From NCBI RefSeq assembly GCF_004345245.1, contig NZ_SLUQ01000010.1, positions 62,001 through 126,000 of the forward strand: 64,000 nucleotides of DNA, written 5' to 3'. The notes under the pieces are model-generated. The model was not told the DNA's origin. It searched no databases and was given only the letters and a program-made list of their open reading frames with translations. This document shows positions 26,545-35,413 of this stretch, piece after piece; positions within the stretch are counted from its first letter, which is position 1; every line of letters starts with the position of its first letter. The position numbers and the translations under genes are program-made. This stretch comes from Rhizobium sp. BK251 (GTDB lineage: Bacteria > Pseudomonadota > Alphaproteobacteria > Rhizobiales > Rhizobiaceae).

Positions 26545-27864
26545 CTAGACTGTACGTTGCGCCGGCGCTTCTTCTTTTTGTGCCACGACGGTTGCAAGGC
26601 TTCTTTCGATCCTCGCCATACCGTCGATCCTGCCAAACTCATCCTGCAGCGCCCGTACTCGGTCCCGGAATGTGCTTTCGGCAAAGATACGTCGATACGC
26701 GTCCCTGATAGCCTGCGGCGTCGGAGAGCCTGTCTGAAGGTTGATGCCCACTCCTGACCACGCAATGCGGGCGGCGACCTCCGGCTTATCTTCCGTCGAT
26801 CCGGCAACAATGATCGGCACGCCGGCCGCTAGCGCCTGAGTGACCGTTCCATAGCCGCCATTCGTGATTAGCAGGTCGATTTGAGGCAGCAGCCAATCGA
26901 ATGGCAAATAAGACGCAATGCGTGCGTTGCGCGGAATGTCACCGTCGATTGCATCGGCGTTGCGGCCGCCGGCCGTGACGATTACCAGGGTATCGGGCTC
27001 ATCCGCCAGAGCATCCAAAGTCGGTTGAACGAGCGCCTTGAAATCCTCGTTTGCCACCGTTCCTTGCGTCACGAGAACAACACGTTCGAACTGAGCGAGA
27101 TCGCCAGCCCAGTGCGGCAATTGCGTATTCGACGGAACTTGCGGGATCGCGCCTGTAAAGATTATGTTGGTTGCAACAACGTCCTGCGGGTATTCGAATG
27201 ACGGGACTGTCATCTGCCAGTAGGCATCCGCTTTCAGCGTTCCGACATTGCCGAAACTCGTGTTCTCCGCATTGACGCCGAGTTTTGCGAGCTCTTGAGC
27301 ATACAGGTCCTGGAGCGGCTCGCGGGCCTTGGCTACGCTGGGTAGTGCCTCGTTCTGGTAGGACAATCGAGTCGCTTCATCCGTCGCAAAGGGCAGGGCA
27401 GGACCGTGGGGAGCATGATCCTGACGTGGTGTGGTAAGGAAGGTAATGCCGCAGCCGATTAGGGCTGGACGCTCGTATCGCGGTTGGAACAAAAACGGGA
27501 TCGCGCCAAAAAATAGCTGCTCGTAGACGATCGCATCCGCGTCGAACGCCTCCAGCACTTGTTGCAGGCGATGATAGTGGCTCGCCATTGGACCGATGAA
27601 GAACGAGGTAAAGTCGAAAACGACTCGCTCGATGCCAGCCGAACGCTGTTTCCTCTCGGGAAAGGCGCGATCTAGATCGCTTGCATCGAAATCAACCTCT
27701 GAAGGAAACGCGAAGGCGTCTATGCCCGCCTGCCGCACGGTTTGAAGCATCGCAGTGCCCGTATAGAAAGCGGTATCGTACCCGCGTTGGGAAAGTTGAT
27801 GGGCAACGCCAAGCAGGGGATTGATGTGGCCGCCAAAGGGCGCTGCAGCGAAGAGTATTTTCAT
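26545..27864 (-). CDS. Glycosyltransferase, GT1/MGT-like (macrolide glycosyltransferase family)
   Basis: The 439-residue GT-B fold protein opens with ILFAAAPFGGHINPLLGVAHQL. The donor-binding region near the C-terminus reads LPFDWLLPQIDLLITNGGYGTVTQAL, then GVPIIVAGSTEDKPEVAARI, the acidic UDP-sugar-binding end of the family. The common HGG of this family is NGG here, a variant also found in related bacterial members. Such enzymes glycosylate macrolides, flavonoids or other small molecules from UDP- or dTDP-sugars. It probably works with the monooxygenase encoded downstream. Confidence 0.9.
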   Translation of the reverse strand: MKILFAAAPFGGHINPLLGVAHQLSQRGYDTAFYTGTAMLQTVRQAGIDAFAFPSEVDFDASDLDRAFPERKQRSAGIERVVFDFTSFFIGPMASHYHRLQQVLEAFDADAIVYEQLFFGAIPFLFQPRYERPALIGCGITFLTTPRQDHAPHGPALPFATDEATRLSYQNEALPSVAKAREPLQDLYAQELAKLGVNAENTSFGNVGTLKADAYWQMTVPSFEYPQDVVATNIIFTGAIPQVPSNTQLPHWAGDLAQFERVVLVTQGTVANEDFKALVQPTLDALADEPDTLVIVTAGGRNADAIDGDIPRNARIASYLPFDWLLPQIDLLITNGGYGTVTQALAAGVPIIVAGSTEDKPEVAARIAWSGVGINLQTGSPTPQAIRDAYRRIFAESTFRDRVRALQDEFGRIDGMARIERSLATVVAQKEEAPAQRTV

Positions 27865-27988
27865 GGAAATGTTCTCTCTGAGCTAAATTCATTTTACCTG
27901 GAAATCGCAGGCACCCTCGGTGCCATGGGTTGCTTTTAGCGAGGAACGAGACCGTTAAGATTGTAGAAGGCATCGGAAATTTCGGGCG

Positions 27989-28202
27989 TTATGCGCAAAT
28001 ACCCAGTGGGCTGGCTCTGGGAAGGCAGGCACGATTATTGAGAGCGTATGCTTCCACGGCCTCCGATGCGTCTTTCTCGACTCAATCGGCGATAGCTGCG
28101 GCAATATCCGAAGCTGGCTCGCTTCCGAAGCGCTCACGCCCTCGCGTGCCGAGGACGAACGGGGCGACTTCGCCCTTGCTGAAAAGCCGGTAGGTAGCTG
28201 GA
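27989..28202 (-). pseudogene. Possible decayed gene fragment
   Basis: A minus-strand frame reads a protein-like sequence (ATYRLFSKGEVAPFVLGTRG, then FGSEPASDIAAAIAD). It is broken by TGA at 28082-28084 and continues in the same frame (VEKDASEAVEAYA) to TAA at 27989. There is no start codon in the open part. The family is not recognised. The fragment abuts the cytochrome b remnant, so it may be part of the same decay. Confidence 0.3.
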
Positions 28203-28454
28203 AACGGACATGTGTGGCGTGACCTCCTGCGCAACGGCCGCGACCTGCGTGCGTTGCCGTATGACGTCCTCGCCCGTCTCCGGTTACGATTCAGTCACGG
28301 GCGACGCTACAACCCACTTCAGAAGCTCAGCTATCTTACGGTCATCTTTGCCCTCTTGCCCCTGATGGTGCTCACGGGCCTCATGATGTCGCGCGGGATG
28401 GACCCGGCATGGCCTTGGCTCCTGGAGATTTTTGGAGGGAGGCAGACTGCCCGT
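28203..28454 (+). pseudogene. Remnant of a cytochrome b561-type membrane subunit
   Basis: The frame reads WRDLLRNGRDLRALPYDVLA, then a YNPLQKLSYL helix, LLPLMVLTGLMMS and GMDPAWPWLLEIFGGRQTAR. This is the middle of the cytochrome b/b6-type subunit that accompanies sulfite-oxidase-like molybdoenzymes. The N-terminal haem helix is missing, and after GGRQTAR the frame loses all similarity where the next haem-binding helix should be. It is therefore truncated at both ends. A molybdopterin enzyme remnant follows directly. Confidence 0.75.
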
Positions 28455-28507
28455 TTGTTCCGCTTTCGTCGCTGCGCAACCAGGCGAGGCCGCGCCCAAG
28501 GGCTCGG

Positions 28508-28805
28508 TACGCGGTGTTTCATTGTTTCGACAATTGGCAGAGCGGCGACACTGGGGTTCCGTGCTACGGAAGCATTGATCTTATTGACGCGCGGCATCCG
28601 CAGACCATTCTGGCCTACGCGATGAAGAGTGCTCCCTATGGTTGCAAGCGGAGCACCCCTTAGAGTCCGCGTCGAACGCCAGCTCGAATACAAGATGAGC
28701 AAGTTCATCACGTCCATTGACTTGGTCTCGACCTTTGCCGAAATCCAAGACGGTGGCGGCGGATGTTGGGAAGATCAAGGATACGACTGGTACGCGGGCA
28801 TATGA
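28508..28805 (+). pseudogene. Remnant of a sulfite oxidase-like molybdopterin oxidoreductase, frameshifted
   Basis: Two frames together give the C-terminal end of a YedY/MsrP-like or sulfite-oxidase-like protein. The first (about 28508-28630) reads YGSIDLIDARHPQTILAYAM. After a frameshift, the second, from 28638, reads GAPLRVRVERQLEYKMSKFI and ends WEDQGYDWYAGI followed by TGA at 28803. The Moco-binding N-terminal half is absent. With the cytochrome b remnant just before it, this looks like an operon collapsed by an internal deletion plus point frameshifts. Confidence 0.75.
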
Positions 28806-28969
28806 TAGACAATCGTGGCCTCTACGAATGACGGGCGCCTTAGCGCCCGGTATTGCTTCGACAGGCTTTCGCCCTTCTCGCGGGAGGCCGTTTCAGTGGA
28901 CTATCCAGAGAAATGGTCTCCCGGCTGGTTTCTCGCGTGGATGCGGCAACCCTTTGTACAGGCCTCTCC

Positions 28970-31900
28970 TCAAGAGCACCCACTCGTGCTTCCGCACGTG
29001 TCGCACTTCTCGCAGGTTCCGTTTCGGACCATCGTGAAGTTCTGGCACTCGGTGCACATGTTGCCGGTGTAGCCCTGCATGATCGAGCGGGCGCGGCGTT
29101 CGGCTTCCAGCTTCTTGGCTTCCGTCTTGGCGGAAGCTGCTTCGGCTTCGGCCTTGTCGGAGAAGAGGGCGGTTGCCTCCCGGGCGCTTTCCTCGATCAC
29201 TTCCTCCACAATCTCCTCGGCCAGTTCCTTGGCACGCTCCTCGTAGTCCCGCTTGAAGGCGAGGATTTCGGAGGTCGAGACGGAAACGGCCGGCTCGAGC
29301 TTGCGTGCCGTATTGCCGGCGATCGAGGTGATCGTCGCACCGCCGGAGGAGGCTCGGGCGGGTGCCGCGGTCGAGGCTCCCTTCGGCTCGGCGGACGGAC
29401 GCTCGCCGCTGGAGACCAGTGTTGGCTTGTAGCCGCGCGTCCAGCCGGTGGAGACGAGGTTGGTCTTGCCTTCCTGGATGCCCTTGCCGAGTGCGGTGTT
29501 GGAGAAGTCCGACGTATCGACGTGGGCGAGGTCGTGGCGGCCGAGATAGGAGACGGCGAGTTCGCGGAACACGTAATCGAGGATCGACGTGGCGTTCTTG
29601 ATCGCGTCGTTGCCCTGGACGATGCCGGCCGGCTCGAACTTGGTGAAGGTGAAGGCCTCGACATATTCCTCGAGCGGCACGCCGTATTGCAGGCCGAGCG
29701 AGATGGCGATGGCGAAGTTGTTCATCATCGCGCGGAAGGCAGCGCCTTCCTTGTGCATGTCGATGAAGATCTCGCCGAGACGGCCGTCGCCGAATTCGCC
29801 GGTGCGCAGATACACCTTGTGGCCGCCGACGACGGCCTTCTGCGTGTAGCCCTGGCGGCGGTTCGGCAGCTTCTCGCGTTCACGGGTGACGCGTTCGATC
29901 ACCCGCTCGACGATCTTCTCCGTGATGGTGACCGCCTGCGCCGCAACCGGCTGCTGCAGCAGTTCCTCCAGCGCATCCTCGTCCGCATCGTCCTCGATCA
30001 GCGAGGAGTTCAGCGGCTGGGAAAGCTTGGAGCCGTCGCGGTAAAGCGCGTTCGCCTTGAGGGCGAGCTTCCAGGACAGCATGTAGGCGTTCTTGCAATC
30101 CTCGACGGTTGCGTCATTCGGCATGTTGATCGTCTTCGAGATCGCACCCGAGATGAAGGGCTGGGCAGCCGCCATCATGCGGATATGGCTTTCCACCGAG
30201 AGGTAGCGCTTGCCGATCTTGCCGCAGGGATTGGCGCAATCGAAGACGGCGAGGTGCTCGTTCTTGAGGAACGGCGCGCCTTCCAGCGTCATCGCACCGC
30301 AGACGTGGATGTTCGCAGCCTCGATGTCCTTCTTCGAGAAGCCGAGATGGTCGAGCAGGTTGAAGCTCATGTCGGCAAGCTGTTCGTCGGAAACCTTCAG
30401 CGTGGCCTTCAGGAAGTCGAGGCCAAGTGTCCACTGGTTGAACACGAACTTGATGTCGAAGGCGCTCTTCAGCGCGGCGTTGACGGCCTCGACCTTCTCG
30501 TCCGTGAAGCCCTTGGCCTTCAGCGTGCCGGGATTGATGGCGGGCGCCTGGTTCAGGTTACCGTGGCCGACCGCATAGGCTTCGATCTCGGCGATCTGGC
30601 TTTCCGAATAGCCGAGGGTACGCAGCGCTTCCGGAACTGCACGGTTGATGATCTTGAAGTAGCCGCCGCCGGCGAGCTTCTTGAACTTGACGAGTGCGAA
30701 GTCGGGCTCGATGCCGGTCGTGTCGCAATCCATGACGAGGCCGATCGTGCCTGTCGGTGCAATGACCGAGACCTGCGCATTGCGATAGCCGTGCTTCTCG
30801 CCGAGTTCGATCGCCTTGTCCCAGGCGCTCTTTGCATGGGCGGCCAGATCCTGGTCCGGGTTCTCCGAATGGACTAGCGCGACCGGGTCGACCGACAGCG
30901 CCTCATAGCCCGAGGTTTCGCCGTAGGCGGCGCGGCGATGGTTGCGCATGACGCGCAGCATGTTCTCGCGGTTCGGCGCGAAGTTCGGGAACGGTCCGAG
31001 CTCGGCCGCCATTTCAGCTGATGTCGCGTAGCAGATGCCGGTCATGATCGCCGTCAGCGATCCGGCAATGGCGCGGCCTTCGGCGCTGTCATAGGGAATG
31101 CCCGACGACATCAGCAGGCCGCCGATATTGGCGTAGCCGAGGCCGAGCGTGCGGTACTCGTAGGAGAGTTCGGCAATCCGCCTGGATGGGAACTGCGCCA
31201 TCATCACCGAGACTTCAAGCACGACGGTCCACAGGCGCACGGCATGTTCGTAATCGGCGATGTTGATGCGCTTGGTCGCCTTGTCCTTGAACTGCAGGAG
31301 GTTCAGCGAGGCGAGGTTGCAGGCCGTGTCGTCGAGGAACATGTATTCCGAGCACGGGTTCGAGCCGCGGATCGGGCCGCCGGCGGGCGACGTGTGCCAG
31401 TCGTTCATCGTCGTGTTGAAGTGCAGGCCCGGATCGGCCGATGCCCAGGCGGCGTAGGAGATCGATTCCCAGAGGTCGCGCGCCTTCAGCGTCTTCATCA
31501 CCCGGCCGTCCTTGCGGGCCGTCAGGTTCCAGTCGCCATCGTTCTCGACGGCATGGAGAAAGTCGTCCTTGATCGAGACGGAATTGTTGGAGTTCTGGCC
31601 GGAAACGGTCAGATAGGCTTCGCTGTCCCAATCCGTGTCATAGGTCTTGAACTCCATGTCCTTGTAGCCCTGGCGGGCGAACTGGATGACTCGGCCTACA
31701 TAGTTCTCCGGAACCTGGTCCTTCTTGGCAGCGCGGATCTCGCGCTTCAGGGCAGGGTTCTTGGCCGGATCGAAGCAATCTTCGCCATCGCCTTCGCAAT
31801 TGACGCAGGCCTTCATGATCGCCTTCAGGTGCCTGGCGACGATCTTGGAGCCGGTGACGAGGGCCGCCACCTTCTGCTCTTCCTTGACCTTCCAGTTGAT

Positions 31901-32779
31901 GTAGGCCTCGATATCCGGATGGTCGATGTCGACGACGACCATCTTGGCAGCGCGGCGCGTCGTGCCGCCGGACTTGATGGCCCCCGCCGCACGGTCGCCG
32001 ATCTTGAGGAAGCTCATCAGGCCGGAGGACCGCCCGCCGCCCGAGAGCTTTTCGCCTTCGCCGCGCAGCATCGAGAAGTTAGAGCCGGTGCCCGAGCCGT
32101 ATTTGAAGAGACGCGCCTCGCGAACCCACAGGTCCATGATGCCGCCCTCGTTGACGAGGTCGTCTTCCACGGACTGGATGAAGCAAGCATGCGGCTGCGG
32201 ATGCTCATAGGCAGACTTCGACTTCGTCAGCTTGCCGGTGAAGGGGTTGACATAGTAGTGACCCTGGCCAGGACCGTCGATGCCGTAGGCCCAGTGCAGC
32301 CCGGTGTTGAACCACTGCGGGGAGTTCGGGGCGACGCGCTGGGTGGCGAGCATGTAGGCAAGCTCATCCTTGAAGGCGGCGGCGTCTTCCTCGGAGGAGA
32401 AATAGCCACCCTTCCAGCCCCAGTAGGTCCAGGTGCCGGCAAGGCGATCGAAAACCTGGCGTGCGTCGGTCTCGGAGCCGGCTTGCTCATCCTTCGGCAG
32501 GCTCTTCAACGCCGCCTCGTCGGCAACGGAGCGCCACAGGAAGGAGGGAACGTCGTTTTCCTCAACCTTCTTCAGCCGTGTGGGAACGCCGGCCTTGCGG
32601 AAATACTTCTGCGCCAGGATGTCGGCTGCGACCTGCGAGAACTGCGCGGGCACGTCGATGTTCTCAAGACGGAAGACGATGGAGCCATCCGGATTCTTGA
32701 TCTCGCTGGTCGCCTTGCGGAATTCGATATCCGCATAGGCACTTTGCCCGGCCTTGGTGAATCGACGTTCGATGCGCAT
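28970..32779 (-). CDS. nrdJ: Vitamin B12-dependent (class II) ribonucleotide reductase
   Basis: The protein has 1269 residues, the size of the alphaproteobacterial adenosylcobalamin-dependent enzyme. It reduces ribonucleotides to deoxyribonucleotides with or without oxygen. Recognisable are the N-terminal PQWFNTGLHWAYGI segment, the specificity/active-site region GSNPCSEYMFLDDTACNLAS, PTGTIGLVMDCDTTGIEPD, and NAQVSVIAPT. The Cys-rich zinc-ribbon tail is CTECQNFTMVRNGTCEKCDT, with the final redox cysteines. The 674- and 563-codon open frames on the other strand are antisense shadows. An NrdR box lies about 150 bp upstream. No nrdAB or nrdDG is seen in the window. Confidence 0.97.
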   Translation of the reverse strand: MRIERRFTKAGQSAYADIEFRKATSEIKNPDGSIVFRLENIDVPAQFSQVAADILAQKYFRKAGVPTRLKKVEENDVPSFLWRSVADEAALKSLPKDEQAGSETDARQVFDRLAGTWTYWGWKGGYFSSEEDAAAFKDELAYMLATQRVAPNSPQWFNTGLHWAYGIDGPGQGHYYVNPFTGKLTKSKSAYEHPQPHACFIQSVEDDLVNEGGIMDLWVREARLFKYGSGTGSNFSMLRGEGEKLSGGGRSSGLMSFLKIGDRAAGAIKSGGTTRRAAKMVVVDIDHPDIEAYINWKVKEEQKVAALVTGSKIVARHLKAIMKACVNCEGDGEDCFDPAKNPALKREIRAAKKDQVPENYVGRVIQFARQGYKDMEFKTYDTDWDSEAYLTVSGQNSNNSVSIKDDFLHAVENDGDWNLTARKDGRVMKTLKARDLWESISYAAWASADPGLHFNTTMNDWHTSPAGGPIRGSNPCSEYMFLDDTACNLASLNLLQFKDKATKRINIADYEHAVRLWTVVLEVSVMMAQFPSRRIAELSYEYRTLGLGYANIGGLLMSSGIPYDSAEGRAIAGSLTAIMTGICYATSAEMAAELGPFPNFAPNRENMLRVMRNHRRAAYGETSGYEALSVDPVALVHSENPDQDLAAHAKSAWDKAIELGEKHGYRNAQVSVIAPTGTIGLVMDCDTTGIEPDFALVKFKKLAGGGYFKIINRAVPEALRTLGYSESQIAEIEAYAVGHGNLNQAPAINPGTLKAKGFTDEKVEAVNAALKSAFDIKFVFNQWTLGLDFLKATLKVSDEQLADMSFNLLDHLGFSKKDIEAANIHVCGAMTLEGAPFLKNEHLAVFDCANPCGKIGKRYLSVESHIRMMAAAQPFISGAISKTINMPNDATVEDCKNAYMLSWKLALKANALYRDGSKLSQPLNSSLIEDDADEDALEELLQQPVAAQAVTITEKIVERVIERVTREREKLPNRRQGYTQKAVVGGHKVYLRTGEFGDGRLGEIFIDMHKEGAAFRAMMNNFAIAISLGLQYGVPLEEYVEAFTFTKFEPAGIVQGNDAIKNATSILDYVFRELAVSYLGRHDLAHVDTSDFSNTALGKGIQEGKTNLVSTGWTRGYKPTLVSSGERPSAEPKGASTAAPARASSGGATITSIAGNTARKLEPAVSVSTSEILAFKRDYEERAKELAEEIVEEVIEESAREATALFSDKAEAEAASAKTEAKKLEAERRARSIMQGYTGNMCTECQNFTMVRNGTCEKCDTCGSTSGCS

Positions 32780-32928
32780 ATCCTGGTCCTCGTATCTGGC
32801 GCCAAACGGCGCAAAAATCCCTCGTCCGGCTTCGCGGTTTCATCGCGCAGCCAGTGTTCAATCCGCCTTTTGACAGGAGTCGCATCCGCAGATGTTATTC
32901 CTGTATCTTGTGGTGATCGTGGCTGCAA

Positions 32929-32944
32929 ACACTAAATATAGTGT
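32929..32944. promoter_or_regulatory. NrdR box upstream of nrdJ
   Basis: ACACTAAATATAGTGT is a near-perfect palindrome matching the NrdR consensus (ACACTATATATAGTGT-like). A weaker copy with about 9 of 16 matches can be placed at 32898-32913, 31 bp away, the tandem spacing NrdR uses. This predicts dATP/ATP-dependent repression of nrdJ. Confidence 0.75.
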
Positions 32945-33734
32945 TAACAGCTTATTATCGCCAGTCCCGGATGCCGCTTTTGTGGAGAAAAAAATCGCGC
33001 AAAAACGTCCCTCCGGACCGCACGCCATCATAGGTGCAAGATCCTGAATCCACGCCCGATTTTAAAGAAGAACCGGCCTCGTTATGTCCGGTCCAGTCGC
33101 CGCCGCAACATCGAGTGCCATTAAGTTTGAAACGGCTGATTCCGTCAAGGGGTGGTTTTTGTCAGTTTTTTAACCACAACATATTGTGGCGCAATCCTGT
33201 GGAAATTGGGGAAAGGAAGGGAGGCCTTTGAATTCAAGAGCTTGCGGGAAATCGTTGGCGGCTCCGCCGTCCGCCGGGGAAGGGTGCTGGGGAAAAGTGC
33301 ACCGAAAACTGAGGTTTGGCGGCAAAGTGGTGGAATCGGTGCCGAAATAAAGGCAAAAGCCGCTGCCGATTCGAGCGGTGACGCTCGCGGTCGGACCATT
33401 TCTGGTTCAAAGCGAATTCCAGCCAGATACCGACTGTGACCGCTCCGGCCTCGACGCCTTTTTAGCCTCCGATAAAGAGGATCGCCTCGAATTCGCTTTC
33501 CTGTGCCGATTCGTTCCGCTGGGCTGTCCCGATGACTACGCAGGCGCCGGCTCAAGCCTTCTTCAGGAACTTGCCCTAATGCCCTCAGCTTCACGCCGTC
33601 CGGACCTCTGCAAGGGTGAAAGACGATTGTTGAGCGGGAGACGAATCAAGTTGCGTTTGCCGCTCAATAACCGCAAGAAGTCGGACAGTCGGTGAGCTGT
33701 GGAGCCGAACGCAGGAACCTCCACCAAAACAAAT
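32945..33734. other. Long intergenic region, no gene seen
   Basis: About 790 bp lie between the nrdJ promoter and the gpt terminator. Open frames of 90-150 codons exist on both strands, but they are rich in Arg, Ser and Pro and resemble no family. I see no RNA gene or repeat element by eye. Confidence 0.4.
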
Positions 33735-33753
33735 GAGGCGCCGTCGGCGCCTC
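33735..33753 (-). terminator. Intrinsic terminator of gpt
   Basis: A perfect 8-bp stem GAGGCGCC/GGCGCCTC with a 3-nt loop, followed on the minus strand by ATTTGTTTT, lies 29 bp after the gpt stop. Confidence 0.8.
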
Positions 33754-33781
33754 GTCGCATAGGAAGAGTAGAGGCTGGCGA

Positions 33782-34279
33782 TCAGCCGCGCGCTCCCTTG
33801 GCGATCGGCTCCTGGTAGGTGAAGCCCATGTCCCAGGGAAAGTAGATCCAGGTGTCCTGGCTGACTTCGGTCACGAAGGTGTCGACCGTCGGAACGCCCT
33901 TCGGCTTGGCGTAGACGCAAGCGAAATGCGCCTTCGGCAGCATGGCGCGCACTTCGGCGGCCGTCTTGCCGGTGTCGGTGAGGTCGTCGATCACCAGCAC
34001 GCCTTCGCCGCCGTCGGTGGTCAGCTCGGGCGTGATTCCCTTCAGCAGGCTCATCTCGCCCTGGTTCACATAGTCGTGGTAGGAGGCGATGCAGACCGTC
34101 TCGATCAGCCTTATGTTCAACTCGCGGGAAATGATTGCCGCAGGAACGAGACCACCGCGGGTGATGCAGACGATTGCGCGGAAATTCTGGTTGAGGCCTG
34201 CAAGGCGCCAGGCGAGCGCACGGGCGTCGCGGTGGAATTGGTCCCAGGAAACGGGGAAGGCTTTGTCGGGAAGGGACAT
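33782..34279 (-). CDS. gpt: Xanthine (xanthine-guanine) phosphoribosyltransferase
   Basis: The 165-residue type I phosphoribosyltransferase carries the PRPP-binding loop VLVIDDLTDTGKTA and an N-terminal AIVCITRGGLVPAAI segment. The C-terminal IYFPWD motif is typical of Gpt. It salvages xanthine and guanine to XMP and GMP with PRPP in the cytosol. The length matches the family. A strong terminator follows, and the gene is monocistronic. Confidence 0.93.
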   Translation of the reverse strand: MSLPDKAFPVSWDQFHRDARALAWRLAGLNQNFRAIVCITRGGLVPAAIISRELNIRLIETVCIASYHDYVNQGEMSLLKGITPELTTDGGEGVLVIDDLTDTGKTAAEVRAMLPKAHFACVYAKPKGVPTVDTFVTEVSQDTWIYFPWDMGFTYQEPIAKGARG

Positions 34280-34478
34280 GGCTTACTGGCTCCGGAAAGC
34301 ACGGGTTGGTGAAGACAAGCTGGCAGCGCCAGCACCCTGAGGGAACGCAAGGCTTTGCGACATAAGCGCAATTCGCGCAGTCGGCGCTGCGCGAACGGGC
34401 CTCCTGCGGAGCTCCATCAATGGTCGCTGCAATTAGCGGGATTTGCGGCAAAAACGCAAGAGCCCGCAGCCCGTGAGC

Positions 34479-35321
34479 CTAGCGCGAGAGCAGCGTGAGC
34501 GCCGTCATCGAGTTCAGAAGCGTCTTCGTCACGCCACCGAAAAGCATCTGCCACAGGCGGGAATGCGTGTAGGCGCCCATCACCAGGAGATCGATGCTGT
34601 TGTCGGCCAGCCGGTTCTCGATAACGATGGATGCTGGCTGGGGAGCGCCTTCCACGGTGGAGAGCGTTGCCTTCACCCCATGGCGGGCCAGTGTCGCGGC
34701 GATCTCGGCGCCGGCCGTCATGGGAGACTGCGAGGCCGTGTCGGCTGGATCGACGGAGAATATCTCGACCTCGTCTGCCGCCTTCAGGAAAGGCAGGGCA
34801 TCGAAGGTGGCGCGCGCCGCCTCCTTTGATCCGTTCCAGGCGACCAGCACGCGCTTGATGGGCTTTGGCGTGCGGATGACGTAGGGAATCATGAGAACCG
34901 GCCGACCGCTTTCGAAAAGGAAATTGTCGACATCCACCTGGCCATCGGCGGGCTTGGAGGGGTCTGGCTGCGCGGCGATGAGGAGATCGGCGCTGCGCGC
35001 GCTCTCGATCAGCGGCCCCGACCCATATCCGACTGACGTCGCGAAGCTGCGCCATTCGAATGAAATGCCCTCGCGCGCCGACTTCTCGCGGAAGGCCTTC
35101 TCGATTGCAGCGGTTTCGGAATGGGCCATGTCCTGAAGGGCCTGCACGGCAACCGGATCAGGAATCTCCATTGGCGCCACAAGCGGCACGGCGGAGACCG
35201 TCTCGGCGTGCAGTCCGATCACATGTGCGCCATGGGTGCCCGCAAGGGCACTGGCGAAATCAGCAACGACGGCCGCGTTGCCGACGGTATCGAGGATGGC
35301 GACGATGGTCTTGTAGGACAT
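34479..35321 (-). CDS. Universal stress protein (UspA family, two domains)
   Basis: The 280-residue protein has two Usp repeats. The first begins KTIVAILDTVGNAAVVADFA, and the second begins KRVLVAWNGSKEAARATFDAL near residue 150. The second ends in the nucleotide-binding signature LLVMGAYTHSRLWQMLFGGVT (the GxxxHxxxxxxLFGG type), so it is probably the ATP-binding domain. GGAGAT precedes the ATG. The usual role is survival under stress; targets are not known. Confidence 0.9.
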   Translation of the reverse strand: MSYKTIVAILDTVGNAAVVADFASALAGTHGAHVIGLHAETVSAVPLVAPMEIPDPVAVQALQDMAHSETAAIEKAFREKSAREGISFEWRSFATSVGYGSGPLIESARSADLLIAAQPDPSKPADGQVDVDNFLFESGRPVLMIPYVIRTPKPIKRVLVAWNGSKEAARATFDALPFLKAADEVEIFSVDPADTASQSPMTAGAEIAATLARHGVKATLSTVEGAPQPASIVIENRLADNSIDLLVMGAYTHSRLWQMLFGGVTKTLLNSMTALTLLSR

Positions 35322-35413
35322 TCACAATCTCCTGTGCAGATGAAGGCCGCTTGCGTCGACTGATGATAGGATGATCTTTTGCCTCATTCTTGACGCTGAT
35401 CAAGCTCTGCTTT

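Noticed and set aside
28853..32935. Very long forward open frames (674 and 563 codons) opposite nrdJ
   Set aside because: They are antisense to a full-length, family-conserved ribonucleotide reductase. Their translations are rich in Arg, Val and Asp with no motif, a usual effect of GC-rich codon bias.
33034..33695. Several 65-150 codon frames between nrdJ and gpt
   Set aside because: Overlapping frames on both strands, rich in Arg/Ser/Pro, with no similarity to known proteins.
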